64,000 bases of DNA from Styela clava (GCF_964204865.1 NC_135252.1:16513383-16577382); one strand, 5' to 3'. Positions 1 to 11,329 are shown, counted from the first letter of the stretch. A program made the numbers and translations. Notes: generated by a model from the sequence alone, not told the origin.

Positions 1-2830
1 AAAATGATGGTAATACCCCCTCGCCGTACCTCCCAGATTAGTTTCTTTGTGTACAAATTCAAATATATCCTAATTTGTATGGTGTATTTGACAAACCACT
101 ATTTGTTGGTTGTTAATCTTTTTTGACTCAAGTTGGTAGCACTAGCGCTGCGGTCCTAAATACCAAATTGTCTAATATAGAAACATTTGTTTGGCTTTCA
201 AAATGATACAATTTTCTATAATATGCTGCCTTCCTTATTTGTCATATTCATTTGTCATATTCATGATGAATGACAAATCCCCTTGGATAGTGACTAATGC
301 TGTCATTATAGAAATTTTGCTCCACGTTGCACTACTTATATTCCAAAATTCGTCTTGATTCTAATTCAATGACCATTATTATAACGAATCCCACCAAATA
401 TATGCACATCGTTTATACTTTTATTTCTGATTTTTTTGAATCACTTTTGAATCACCCTTACCGATGTGTTATATCTCCCAGAGTAGTCTCTTTCCGTATG
501 CAAATTCCAATATACCTAAATTTGTAGGGTGTGTGTGACAAACCACTATTTGTTGGTTGTTAAACTTTTTGACTCTCCATGTTGGTAGCCCTAATGCTGC
601 GGTCCTAAATTCCAAATTCCCTAAAATAGGAACATTTGTTTGCATTCAAAATAATACAATCTTCTATAATATGCTTTCTACATTTGGCTATCTCATTCGT
701 CACATTCACGATGAATGATTAATCACCTTGCACGGTGACTAGTAATGTCATTATATAAATTTTGCATATTGCTTTTTGTACTTACATGACCAGAATTTGT
801 CTTGATTCTAATTTAATTACCAATTTTCCGACGAATCCTATCCGAATATATGCACAAAGTTTATATTTTTATTACTGATTGTGAGATTATGTCAAATCTC
901 TCTTACCAATGTGTTATATCTCCTAGAGTAGTCTTTTTGTGTACAAATTCGAATATACCAAATTTGTAGGGTGTGTTTGACAAACCACTATTTGTTGGTT
1001 GTTAATCTTTTTGTCTCCATGTTGGCAGCCCTAATGCTGTGGTCCTAAATTCCGAATTTCCTAATATTGAAACATTCGTTTGGCTTTCAAAATGATACAA
1101 TTTTCTATAACATACTGTCTACATTTGGCTATCTCCTTCGTCATATTCTTGATGAATGATAAATCACCTTGGACGGTGACTAGTAATGTCATTATAGAAA
1201 TTTTGCTCCACGTTGCGTTTTGTACTTACATGACCAAAATTCGTTTTGATTTTAATTCAAATACCATTATTCTGGCCAATCCTCTCCAAGTATATGCATA
1301 AAGTTTATATTTCTGATTGTGAATTGATGTTAAATCACCCTTTCCGATGTGTTATATCTCCCACAGTAGTCTCTTTTCGAATTTAAATTCAAATATACCT
1401 AAATTTTTAGGGTGTGTTTGACAAACCACTATTTGTTGGTTGAAAACCTTTTTGACTCTCCGTGTTGGTAGCATTAGTGCTGCGGTCCTAAATTCCAAAT
1501 TGCTTAATATAGAAACATTCGTTTGGCTTTCAAAATGAAACCATTTTCTTTAATATGCTGTCTCCATTTGGCTATGCTATTCGTTATATTCATGATGAAT
1601 GATTAATAACCCTGGATACTGACTAGTGATGTCTTTATAGAAATTTTGCTACACGTTGCGCTACTTACATAACTAAAATTCGTCTTGATACTAATTTAAT
1701 TACTATTTTTCAGCCGAATCCTATCCAAATATATGCACATAGTTTATATTTTTATTACTGATTATGAAAATGTTGTTAATACCCCCTCGCCGTACCTCCC
1801 AGATTAGTTTCTTTGTGTACAAATTCAAATATACCTAAATTTGTAGGGTGTGTTTGACAAACCCCTATTTGTTGGTTGTTAAACATTTTGACTCTCCATG
1901 TTGGTAGCCCTAGATTTCGAATTTCCCAAAATAGAAAAATTCGTTGGCATTCAAAATAAAACAATTTTTTATATTATGCTGTTTCCATTTGGCTATATTA
2001 TTCATCATATTCTTGATGAATGATAAATCACTTTGGACGGTGACTAGTAATGTCATTATAGAAAATTGGGTCCACGTTGCGTTTTGTACTTACATGACCA
2101 AAATTCGTCTTGAATTTAATTCAATTACTCTTAATCTGGCGAATCCTCTCCAAGTATATGTGTAAAGTTTATATTTCTGATTGTGGATTGATGTTAAATC
2201 ACCCTTCCCGATGTGTTATACCTCCCAGGGTAGTCTCTTTTCGTATGCAAATTCCAATATACCTAAATTTGTAGGGTGTGTTTGACAAACCACTATTTGT
2301 TGGTAGTTAAACTTTTTGATTCTCCATGTTGGTAGCACTAGTGCTCCGGTCCTAAATTCCAAATTGCCTAATATAGAAACATTCGTTTGGCTTCTTTTAA
2401 TATGAAACCATTTTCAATAATATGTTGTCCCCATTAGGCGATCTCATTCTTCATATTCATGATGAATGTAAAATCACCTTGGATAGTGACTAGTGATGTC
2501 ATTATAGTATTTTGCTTCACGTTGCACTTTGTACTTACATGACCAAAATTCGTCTTGATTTTTATTTGATATCTAATTTTCTAAAATATCTCATCAAAAT
2601 GTATTTTCATAGTTTTAATTTTAATACTGATTATTAAATGTTGTTGCGATCTCCTATCCGAATTGTTATATTCATGAGAATAGTCTTTTCGTGTACAAAT
2701 TCAAATATAACAAAATTTGTAGGGCGTGTTTGACCAGCCTCTTTTTGTTGGCAATCAAACTTTTCGATTATCCAGACTGCTCTTACTGCCAGATTCCTGC
2801 TTGCCAAATTCCCTAAAATAGTTGTATTTG
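1..2830. repeat. Tandem satellite, ~440 bp units in alternating dimers
   Basis: About 6.5 copies of a 430-446 bp AT-rich unit. The landmark ctatttgttggttg recurs near 100, 546, 986, 1429, 1864 and 2295, with a decayed copy near 2740; ggtcctaaattcc tracks the same spacing. Alternate copies resemble each other most: the 'ctctccaagtatatg' variant occurs near 1283 and 2147, and the 'atccaaatatatgcac' type lies between them. This gives a dimeric higher-order period of about 870 bp, and bases 1-70 recur almost unchanged at 1767-1836, four units away. Short ORFs inside are not conserved between copies, so it is read as non-coding. The array runs off the left edge and decays near 2830. Confidence 0.9.
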
Positions 2831-4640
2831 TTTGGCTCTAAAGAATGGGTATAGGGCGTTTCAGAGTTTTCTGGATCGCGATAGGACCCCATCTACAAGT
2901 CCTAACGAGTGGGTCAACCGACACCTCCTGGGTCCACTTGGAAGCTCGGTAGAATATTCAGACAAATTTTATAGGAAAACTATTTTCTATGCAAATTAGT
3001 TTTGATTGTTGAAATATGCAATGTTGTCTATTTTTTTTTGTGTGTGAAAAGAAATAAATGTTTTTTCATAAAAAAATGACTTTGTTTTCTATTTTCGAAT
3101 TTGACAGTATCTATATCGAGATGACAGATCACTTCGGGTTATCGTTAAATTACGTCTTTCTTCCCAAGTTGAAATGTCCGTATTAGTCAGCTATATTGAA
3201 CGGTGCTAGATTAAGCATTAAGCAAAATAGGACGCGCTCGGTGTATCAAAGAAAGGGGGTAACCACACAAATTTCTGTAGACGACCCACTTGACATTGAT
3301 TTGCTCAGTATTGGCGTAGAGCAGCGGAACATGTTCAGGTGGTACGCGAGCAGTTTTGAAATATTGCAACAATTAAACTTCTAAGTTGGCTAAAATATGC
3401 CGACAACGCTTTATCTTCCATACTGTATGTATTCGCTGTACGGCCTTTATGCATCTTTTCCCGGGCATCAGTTTTCTTGTTTATTTCCATAACCATAACC
3501 AATCAACAAAAAGTCAACAATGATGTAACAATTGCAATTTCTGCAGCCGCTCAGACACTCCTGTCCCTCAGGCAGATATTCAAGTATGGTTGTAAAGTAA
3601 ACATTGCCTCGCTTTTGTAGTTTTGCGGGTTATTTGTCAGTTTTCAGTTGTGTTTCGAAAAAATAGTTGTGAATTAAATATCTTGATTATTTTAGTTGGT
3701 GTAATCAAGAATGAGTCTCACAAATGCTGCGATAGACTAGTCTAAACTAAACTATTACCGTAGTGCCTGTGAGCGTCATATGATTGATTAATTTTAATGA
3801 AAGTGAGGGTTTCAAACACGTAAATAATCTCATAAGCGCCAACACATCAAAACATTCTCAAAATAGGTATAAAATTTTTTGCAATAGTAAAGTATAGGAA
3901 GAATTTGTCTGGGGTCAAGGGTCGGAGAAACGTTCTATTGACCAGCCCAGTCTTTAGCTGTTGTCCACGAACGAATCGAGATGGGCTTGTTTTTGTCCGT
4001 CTTGCGAATTAGGTCACAGAAGATGTAGTGCCACATTATAAAATGCTCCCATGCTCCGATAGTCTTGTGCCATTGTTCCCCACGCCAAAAGTTTTTTTTT
4101 TCTCGGTGGTACGCGGACAGAGTAAAGTGGTACGCGGTCAGTAAAAATTGAGAACCACTGGCGTAGAGAGATACATTGCACGCGCAATTTACAGTGTGTA
4201 ATATTTAGTGCCTGCGGGAGTATCTTCAAACTAGCATTGCCACACCAATTTCAACACTTTTTGGAGGTGTTTTGTAAATTTAGAAACTGTGAACCAGAGA
4301 TAACACGGTCAGTTTGCACAAGAGATAGAATGACTCAAATTGATGAATCGAATGAGTTTTTATCATATAAATTTTGAATTGTTACGAATATTAGATTCTT
4401 GATTTGGGGGAAATTTTGAAATGTTCGAATTTACAAGTTGTCTATTCTGAGACCGGAATTTGGCATCAACCAAGTAGCATAGGTTGATCAGATTCATGCA
4501 AAGAAAATGCGAAATCATTGAAATTTCATGTTTTTCGCATATTTTAATTTTAACCAAATGGAAATTTTCGGTAACGGATTACACATGAATGCAAACATTT
4601 TTACTTATCAACTAACTCAAATTGTGGAATGTAGCAGTGA
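2831..4640. other. Intergenic, no gene recognised
   Basis: AT-rich sequence with no credible exons. The short frame at 3196-3384 has no recognisable domain. Two related stretches containing 'ggtggtacgcg' lie near 3330 and 4105-4140, and the second runs into 'gagaaccactgg' (about 4150), which resembles the ends of hAT-type transposons. A dead hAT-like insertion between about 3300 and 4165 is therefore possible, but no matching left terminus could be defined. From about 4440 a diverged member of the dispersed repeat seen at 5.96-7.78 kb begins. Confidence 0.4.
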
Positions 4641-4730
4641 TTTCCCTACACCCCCCCTATAGGGGGTGAACACCCCCCCTAAAATTTCAAACACCCCCCC
4701 CCCCTAATTTTGAGATGCGATTCCACACTG

Positions 4731-5435
4731 AGGGGTTCTAAACCGCAGTCTGCGGGCCAATTACGGCCCGCGTAACGATTTAAAATGGCCCGCCGAACTT
4801 GAGAGAAATAGTTTAACCCTTCATATGGTACCTTTTGAGTTTTAGATATCGTCTATTGTTACATCATTATCACAGTTTAAGCACGTTTATTTCGTAACAA
4901 TTGAATTATTCCGGTATCTTATGTATACGTATGGGTATTAGGATTACACTGCAGTATTTTAGATATCAGCCGTATGTATATTAAGAAAGCTTAAAGATGT
5001 CACAAAACGAAAACTAGGCACTGAAAGCGGACGTTTTTTAGATGACAGCGTTTTTATTTCTTTATTGAAAAGAATCAAACTTCAGCGATTTGTCTTCTTA
5101 CCAACAAAATATTTCAGTTCTGAAGGAATACAACATTATGCGACATTATGATCAGTTGACGAGCGTATTTCAAAAATTAATTCATACAAAAGTCAAACGA
5201 ACATGTTCAAAAAAATTAGAAATGTGTAACAAAACTGACAGCGTTTTTATTTCTTTATTGAAAAGAATCAAACTTCAGCGATTTGTCTTCTTACCAACAA
5301 AATATTTCAGTTCTGAAGGAATACAACATTATGCGACATTATGATCAGTTGACGAGCGTATTTCAAAATTTAATTCATACAAAAGTCAAACGAACATGTT
5401 CAAAAAAATTAGAAATGTGTAACAAAACTAGCCAT
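4731..5435 (+). mobile_element. hAT-like DNA transposon remnant
   Basis: The left edge (4731-4800: 'ggggttctaaaccgcag' followed by repeated 'ggcccgc' blocks) has the look of a hAT/Charlie-type terminal region. Within it, frames at 5090-5344 encode EYNIMRHYDQLTSVFQKL, which recalls the short His-containing stretch downstream of BED zinc fingers in hAT transposases. No complete transposase and no right terminus were found, so this is a dead fragment. The family assignment rests on resemblance only. Confidence 0.45.
5045..5432. repeat. Two-copy tandem duplication, 194 bp unit
   Basis: The segment starting 'gacagcgtttttatttc' at 5045 repeats at 5239 almost base for base through 'gaaatgtgtaacaaaac'. 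It lies inside the hAT-like fragment and so duplicates part of the dead transposase frame. The near identity suggests the duplication is younger than the insertion. Confidence 0.85.
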
Positions 5436-6349
5436 AAGTAGGCATTCATACAATGCCAGATGAGCAAGTAACTTCATTAGTCACTATCAGTTGCAAATTA
5501 CTCGTTGAAACGTAGTAGTATATATTTACGGTTGAAAGCCGTGCTTGTTATCTGTTCCCCGGGAATTCTATCAGCTAGATGTTATAATTATTGATTTCAT
5601 TACATAACAAACTGCGATGCCAGGTGTATCTAAAATCAAGCTTAGAGCCTATTTTGGTAACTATTTCTCAGAATTTTCTCAGGGCGCTTAAGCGCGCCCT
5701 GAACCCCAGCCGTGTCGTCCCGCACTTTTCCTCGCTCCCCTTTTCTGGCCCTACAATTTCATTCTGCTGTGGATTTCGGCTCGCCGTCAATCAACTTAGG
5801 GGGCCCTCATGTACATCGTTTCTTAAATACATACCATTTTTTAAGAATGCAAATAGCCTAGTTTTATCTCTAAAAGCAAATTATTTACCACCCCCTAAAT
5901 TTTGAAACACCCCCCCTAAAAAGAAAAGCTGGGGAACATACTGGAATGTAGATTGTTTAAACTGAAATAATCTTAATTAATGAATAAAATTTCGTCTCTC
6001 CTAATTGAATAGACAAGCTGTTGTGGTTTGAGAATTGCATAATTTCGCGTTTTTTTGCCTTTGTCGATTTTGACCAAGTTGGGATTTTCCAGTAACAGAT
6101 TGCATAATATTGCAAATTTGTGTTCCGAACAACCCTAATTGTATGATGTACCACATATTTACTATTGTACTTTTTAATAATAAAATTTATTCCCTTTTGA
6201 TCGAAAAGACATGTTGTTGTAGTTTGAAAATTGTGAAAGTTCATGTTTGCCATCTATGTAAAATTGGTAACATCGTAGTTTGTGTACAAGGTTAGGGTTA
6301 GGTCATAATTTAAGTCCGATTTTCCTTATTTCAGTTCAGTTACGAGTTC

Positions 6350-6700
6350 GGGACTGCAGTCACGCTAGAGTGATTTTGGGGTTTAGAGGCCGTTTAGCTC
6401 AGTTTCCGGGACCAGCAAGCGTTTGCCCGAGTATTGGGAATTTTTCCAAGTATATATAATTGGGGGTGGGGGGTCTTATGAAGAATCTGAAGGCATGTGC
6501 ATCTCTAGAAAAAATATTTGAATCAGTTTTAGATGGATTTTTTTTCTCCTACTCCCCAGTCACGCTACAGTGATTTGAAAGCCTCTGAAAGGTCTTATTA
6601 AGAATCTAAAGGCATGGGCATGACTAGAAAAATTATTGAAATCATTTCCAATCTGAACTTTTTTTCCTCCTACCCCCCAGTCGCGGTCCAGTGATTTTGA
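6350..6700. repeat. Degenerate tandem repeat, ~115 bp unit
   Basis: Three copies of 'agtc(a/g)cgct(a/c)(g/c)agtgattt' occur at about 6358, 6556 and 6678. They are linked by related stretches ('gaatctgaaggcatgtgcat' at 6484 and 'gaatctaaaggcatgggcat' at 6602). No coding content is recognised. Confidence 0.5.
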
Positions 6701-6906
6701 GTCATATCTCGAGAACGGTAATAGATAGAGATGCCATATTTGGGTTATAAAGGGTATTTAAAGTGAAGTTCATAACAAAAAAACTTCGTCACGGTTGAGT
6801 GAGCACGAACTTTAAAAGTGATAAAAAGCGATTCTCATTAGGGGTGATCAGTTTATGATCTGGTATTTAAACTATTTATTGGACTGGAGAGGTCGGGGGC
6901 ACCGCG

Positions 6907-6932
6907 CCGGACGAATGCCGCCATTCGTCCGG
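6907..6932. other. GC-rich perfect stem-loop
   Basis: An 11-bp perfect stem, ccggacgaatg / cattcgtccgg, closes a 4-nt loop (ccgc). It sits in a short GC-rich island (about 6885-7045) inside AT-rich DNA. It may be part of a transposon end; no tRNA or other RNA gene could be folded around it by eye. Confidence 0.5.
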
Positions 6933-8029
6933 TGCAACGACCCGAGTCCTCTAACGAACCCCGAACAAACATCTGCTTTTTACTTTACTAAACATATTTC
7001 TTTACATTTCCCCTCGCGGGTAGCGTAGCGACCGTCCCCTGGATGTAAAGTGGGCAAACAAAATTAGTTACTACTTAATGATTTTGATCGGTAAGTATGT
7101 TGATAAGTATTTTTCTGTTTGTCTGTCTGTTAGACACTTTTGTATGTTACGCAATATCTCACAAAAGAGAGGTTGAATCTGCTCCAAATTTTGCATGTGC
7201 ATTTATCTCATCTCGGACCAGATTCTTAATAATTTTGGATTAATTATGTCGTATAATTATTGAGTTAATATTTAATTAATATGACTATGGGTATATGACT
7301 TTTTCAATAATGGATAACACATAGATGCAAGATTTGGTTCCCTAGATTGAAAATTGTGTGATGAAGAGTGCATATAATAAAATATATATCAATAAATAAA
7401 ATCTCGCCCCTCCTAAACGGATAAATAGGTTGTTATAGTTTGAAAATAGTGAAACTTTACAATTTTTGGCTATATCGATTTTGAATAAATAGAACATTTC
7501 CAGTAACGGATCGCACGTTAATGCAAATTTTTGTTCCCAACAACTCAAATTGTATGATGCGCGACATATATACTACAATAGTTTTCAGTAATAAAAGCTC
7601 CCTCCTTTTAATCGAGAGGAATTGCTGCTGGGGTTTAAAGATTGGGAAATTATATGCTTATACCGAGTTTTATGATGTAAATTATTTTCGACAATCAGTT
7701 ACACTTAAATGCATTTATCCCCAACAATTCAGAATCTCGTATATATGTATAGTTCATATATCTGAATAACTTCCGCTAATAAAATTTTTCTCCGCTCGTG
7801 CGGAAGCAGTGTTGACAAGGTTTGTATTTTGGCATTACTCATTTTAGTTCTATTATTAGGAAAATCGAATTAGGAAAATTTTAACATGCTCAATTCGTAA
7901 GCTTATCTTCGTGTAAGCATTTCTATTTGACTTTAAATTTGCTGACTGATAATTTTAAATCAGAAGTTTTTCTTGTATTTTTTATGCCAAATCCTTTAAT
8001 AATATAAATGCTTTCTTTTTCGGGGCTTA

Positions 8030-9463
8030 TATTTTCGTATGAGGAATTATCTGGTCCAAGGCTTTTATTGTCTTTCATTGAAAAAAAGTGCATTTTTACA
8101 TTCAGATAATGAAATACTACCATCACATATCTCAGATGTTTCCTCAGACATTTTTGGAATATCCAAGTTATTTAAAATATTATTGATATTGATTTCAACT
8201 TGACTGAAACAAATTTTCATAAAAATGTCAAATTTCCTCTAGTATACTCTTTTGATCCGTTACTAAATTATTGTCAATTTTTAATCGTGTGATTGAAGAC
8301 TTTGTTTTTCTTCTTTTTTCTAAACCAAAGAAATATTTGGAATTTTTTTCGCCATTTTCTGCCCAGTTTGTTCTACTACGAATAATACTTCCCCGGGTTA
8401 AATCTTGAAAAAGTTTATGATATTCTGTCTGTTTAAGTAAAGGATTTTCATAGGTCTGATCAGAATCATCATTTAGTAACTGCTACTGTAGTTCTTTGAT
8501 ATCTTTTTCCACTTCCTCTATTAATTTGGTAGATTCTCTTTTTTTCCTGCATGAGCAAGAGATTGTTTCACCTCTAATAATGCATTTGAGGGTTTCCCAA
8601 AAAATATGTGAATTAACAGGGTGCTGCGAATGGTCATAAATAGCATTTGGTATTGTAGTACGTATTAAATTAATGTAAATCTCATCATGGAGTAGATTGC
8701 AGTTAAACTTCTAATATCCATTACCTCTTGGTGTTGGGTCAAGTTAAAGTTTCAAAAAACAAAGAGAATGATCAGATCTTGTGCTAGGTAAAATATTACA
8801 ATTCATTACTTTCTCCATGAGTGCACTTGATATTAGAAAAAAATCAATTCTTGTCCAAATTTTAGCTGGCTTTTGTAAGTGAGTATAATTTTTTTTGGTA
8901 GGATGGCTCAAACGAAATGCATCACATAGATTGTATTCACTAATTATATTCATAACAGTTTCTCTTGATCTTCGAATACTATGTGTCGCTCTACCTCCAA
9001 ATTTATCCATGTTATCATTTAACACAAGGTTAAAATCACCTCCAACCATGAGGTTATCACATTCAATTTCATCTAAAATTTTAATCAGGTTTTCAGAAAA
9101 TTCAGGTTTATCTTCATTAGGCCCATAGACATTCAACAGACCAAATTTTAATCCTCCAATAGTCACTTCAATTGCAATATATCTTCCGCTTGTGTCTTTA
9201 AGAGTTTAATGAATATTATAATCAACATTTGTGTTAAATAGAATTGCAACGCCGCAAGATTTACTTGAATTGTGACTAAACGCCCCAGTACCGCCCCATT
9301 CTTTTAACCACTGATCCTGATGCATTTCTACTCCATGCGTTTCTTGTACAAAAATCAAATCTAACTTTTTTCTTTTGAGAAACATAAAAACTTGTTTTCT
9401 TTTTTCAAAGCTTGCTATTTCTCTAGTGTTAAGTTAGGCAATGTTCAATGTCGGATTATCCAT
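8030..9463 (-). pseudogene. LINE ORF2 remnant: APE endonuclease and start of RT
   Basis: Starts ATGGATAATCCG at 9463. Apurinic-type endonuclease motifs are in order: QETHG (catalytic Glu), NVYGPNE, GGDFNL, and SDHSL near the domain end. This enzyme nicks the target to prime reverse transcription. In-frame stops lie at 9434-9436, 9206-9208 and 8744-8746, with more after that, and a frameshift precedes the GPDN block. The sequence after the endonuclease resembles the L1 linker (GYWKFN with the Trp codon now TAG). The element is not functional. The 8744-9166 stretch is the longest open piece. Confidence 0.75.
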
Positions 9464-10268
9464 AGCTTTTAGTGTCACAATTAGGATCCACTTGGTATTT
9501 ACCACACGTGCATGAAGGGCCATTTTCAGACCCACTTATTACACCACAAGAACAAAAAGTTATGGTTTGCTTGCATTGAAGGTTGTTACACTTTTTGAAC
9601 ATTCCCTTTAAAGGAGGCTCATTTGATGATGAGCAATGGCATTTAATGTATAATTTTGAACAAATTTTGCATTCAAGTAGATTTTTCTCCCAATTACTAA
9701 TGTTCAAACAACATGGTGAATAAGTAGTTGGATTTTGACATAAATTACACAGAATAGGATCATTAAGATTAGCTTGATCTTCAGGTACAGTGAAATATCC
9801 GTCACACTGACAGCATTGCTTTAGAATCAAATTTATTGTACTGCAGTACTCGCACATCACTTCATTAGAATTATCTATGAGTACAATATTTGATCCACAT
9901 TTTTCACACATAAGAAGTTTACTTGCCTTATCTTCAGTCATATCCATTTCATTTTTATCATTTGTTGCCTCATCATATTTTAGTTGAAACCGTGGTTGCT
10001 CATTAGGACTATCAGAATGGAGTCGCTTCTGTTGTCTATGCCACAATATCAAGGTTTGGTTTTCTGGTTGTGATGTCCTATCATCATAATTAGTTGGCTT
10101 TAGTGGGGTACTTTTATCCGTAGTAGTTTGTTCAACTTGCATAGTGAGCTGTGTTACTTCTGCATCAATCCAGTGATTCAGGGTTGTTTGTTCTGGTTGA
10201 ATCTGTAGTTCCTCTGATGTTTTCGGCAAAGATGCATTCACTTCCATTTTCCTCTTGTGTAGGGGCAT
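9456..10268 (-). CDS. LINE cysteine-rich zinc-ribbon-like ORF
   Basis: A 270-codon open frame starting MPLHKRKMEVNA. The first 120 residues are polar and low in structure. The C-terminal half holds many CxxC pairs: MCEKCGSN, MCEYCST, KQCCQCDG, LCNLCQN, ECKICSK, KCNNLQCKQ, CSCG and CTCGKY. The pattern suggests several zinc ribbons or RING/treble-clef units; no named family could be assigned. It ends GGATAA, which overlaps the ATG of ORF2 by 8 nt (ATGGATAA, 9456-9463), an arrangement suited to termination-reinitiation. It may be the C-terminal part of ORF1 separated by a frameshift. Its open length suggests it was under selection while the element was active. Confidence 0.65.
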   Translation of the reverse strand: MPLHKRKMEVNASLPKTSEELQIQPEQTTLNHWIDAEVTQLTMQVEQTTTDKSTPLKPTNYDDRTSQPENQTLILWHRQQKRLHSDSPNEQPRFQLKYDEATNDKNEMDMTEDKASKLLMCEKCGSNIVLIDNSNEVMCEYCSTINLILKQCCQCDGYFTVPEDQANLNDPILCNLCQNPTTYSPCCLNISNWEKNLLECKICSKLYIKCHCSSSNEPPLKGMFKKCNNLQCKQTITFCSCGVISGSENGPSCTCGKYQVDPNCDTKSYG

Positions 10269-10947
10269 AATTCGGTGAAGAAATTTTGCTTGGTTTTTGT
10301 ACGCTTTGTCTCAAGTTTCTATTTTGAAGTCTAATCGGACAATCTATTTTAAAATGATCTATTGAGCCACATTGTTTGCATGTTTTTTTCTGTCCATAAT
10401 AATGGACTGCTAGCATGTATCTGTTCACGAAAATATAACTTGGTATTGGGTTTTCTTGCAGTGATTTAGGCGATATTTTTACATTCATTGTTCCTTTTCC
10501 AATCCCATTTTTATCTTTAGATTTATTAACGTCGGAATCAAATTTTACATATTCAAGCAATGCTGTCTTTACCCTATTGGTGGTTAAATAGCCTGGTATC
10601 CATGAGATATTAACTTTAATCAATTTCGGCTCATACAAATGCCATTTAAGTATGGTATGTGGTTCATCTTCTAAAAAGGTTGCTAACTGTAATACTGCGG
10701 CTCTTGAGTTACATGTAATATCTACAGAGTTGTACGGCCTCACTGCAATTGTATTTACATGGATTTTGTTCAAGCATTTTAAAACAATACTTTTAGCAGC
10801 ATTTCTAATTCCGTCTTCAAATTGGTCTTCTTTAGAAAATTGGATATGTAAACAATGTGGTCTTCGAATTTCTCTAACTCTTTTATCTCTCTGTGGTGGA
10901 ATATTACCGGAACGCCTATTTAAAATCTCAGAGTACGAAGCGGCCAT
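10165..10947 (-). CDS. LINE ORF1, gag-like protein with CCHC zinc knuckle
   Basis: An open frame of 260 codons, apparently intact, starting MAASYSEILNRR. Near residues 190-203 it carries CKQCGSIDHFKIDC, a CX2CX4HX4C retroviral-type zinc knuckle, which in retrotransposon ORF1 proteins binds element RNA or acts as nucleic-acid chaperone. The central part (about residues 30-180) has the arrangement expected of an RNA-binding fold before the knuckle, but no motif proves it. The frame overlaps the next ORF by about 104 nt in a different phase. A +1 shift, or a 1-nt indel that broke one longer ORF, would fuse the two. It belongs to a dead element, so expression is doubtful. Confidence 0.7.
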   Translation of the reverse strand: MAASYSEILNRRSGNIPPQRDKRVREIRRPHCLHIQFSKEDQFEDGIRNAAKSIVLKCLNKIHVNTIAVRPYNSVDITCNSRAAVLQLATFLEDEPHTILKWHLYEPKLIKVNISWIPGYLTTNRVKTALLEYVKFDSDVNKSKDKNGIGKGTMNVKISPKSLQENPIPSYIFVNRYMLAVHYYGQKKTCKQCGSIDHFKIDCPIRLQNRNLRQSVQKPSKISSPNYAPTQEENGSECIFAENIRGTTDSTRTNNPESLD

Positions 10948-11052
10948 GTCTCGACGTCCTCCTTCCTTCCTGTCTATCGTTAAACGTCTATCGTTAAACG
11001 TTAAAAGTTACAAATCCTTTTCTGAATTTATAACTTTTCTTATTATTTCCTA

Positions 11053-11299
11053 TTACTTTTCTGAATTTATAAAACATCTCAGATCAAAACCTACTAAAGC
11101 ATGGTTTTGCTGCCCCCTACAACGTGCTGCCCCGGGGCGGCTGCCTCCTCCACCCGCCTCTAGGCACCCCACTGCCCTTCAGACAAAATTTAAGGTGTTT
11201 TTGATTTTTTTTAGTGTGTATGATATCATTTCAATCTATAACAGAACATAACGTCGCTCCAATTTTGATCTGAGATGTTTTATAAATTCAGAAAAGTAA
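11053..11299. repeat. Perfect 37-bp inverted repeat with ~173 bp spacer (MITE-like)
   Basis: 11053-11089 begins 'ttacttttctgaatttat'; its exact reverse complement is 11263-11299, ending 'ataaattcagaaaagtaa'. Weaker pairing extends about 10 bp outwards. The spacer includes a GC-rich stretch (11130-11175, 'gccccggggcggctgcc') unlike its surroundings, typical of hAT-like MITE ends. It sits directly upstream of the LINE 5' end. A perfect match this long implies either a recent insertion or selection for pairing. Confidence 0.75.
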
Positions 11300-11329
11300 A
11301 CAAGAAATAAAACGGCCAGTTAGCACAAG

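Larger units (their letters stand above)
4650..5925. repeat. C-rich runs bracketing the hAT-like remnant
   Basis: Poly-C motifs of the form 'cacccccccctaaaattt' occur at 4652-4702 and again at 5884-5920, either side of the hAT-like remnant. They resemble each other ('aaacacccccc' plus 'taaattttga'), so they may be ends of one older insertion into which the hAT-like piece jumped. No clean inverted or direct terminal repeat could be drawn. Confidence 0.4.
5960..7780. repeat. Dispersed repeat of ~165 bp, several diverged copies
   Basis: Copies near 5975-6130, 6150-6260, 7380-7560 and 7570-7720, plus one at about 4440-4630, share the order 'gtttgaaaattgtgaaa', then 'ccagtaacgga', then 'aatgcaaattttt'. 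They are too diverged to be a recent array and look like a degraded repeat family broken up by other insertions. No protein is encoded in a conserved way. Confidence 0.5.
7923..10947 (-). mobile_element. L1/Tx1-like LINE, decayed and 3'-truncated
   Basis: A non-LTR retrotransposon on the minus strand. In order: a CCHC-knuckle ORF1 (10947-10165), an overlapping cysteine-rich ORF (10268-9456), and an ORF2 remnant (from 9463) with an APE endonuclease and the linker before the reverse transcriptase. The 'NWAENGEKNSKYFFGLEKRR' segment (about 8395-8330) is a hallmark of the L1-type region upstream of RT. Only the first RT block (KDNKSLGPDN, near 8060) is seen; the catalytic palm motif and 3' end are missing. 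Loss of the 3' part with an intact 5' part is the reverse of usual LINE 5' truncation. Confidence 0.8.

Noticed and set aside
1080-2165. Similar ~73-codon frames in two satellite units (1080-1301 and 1944-2165)
   Set aside because: They share a start because the satellite repeats; other units have the frame broken, and there is no domain or splice context.
3196-3384. 62-codon plus-strand frame
   Set aside because: No recognisable domain, surrounded by transposon-like ends; chance or a transposase scrap.
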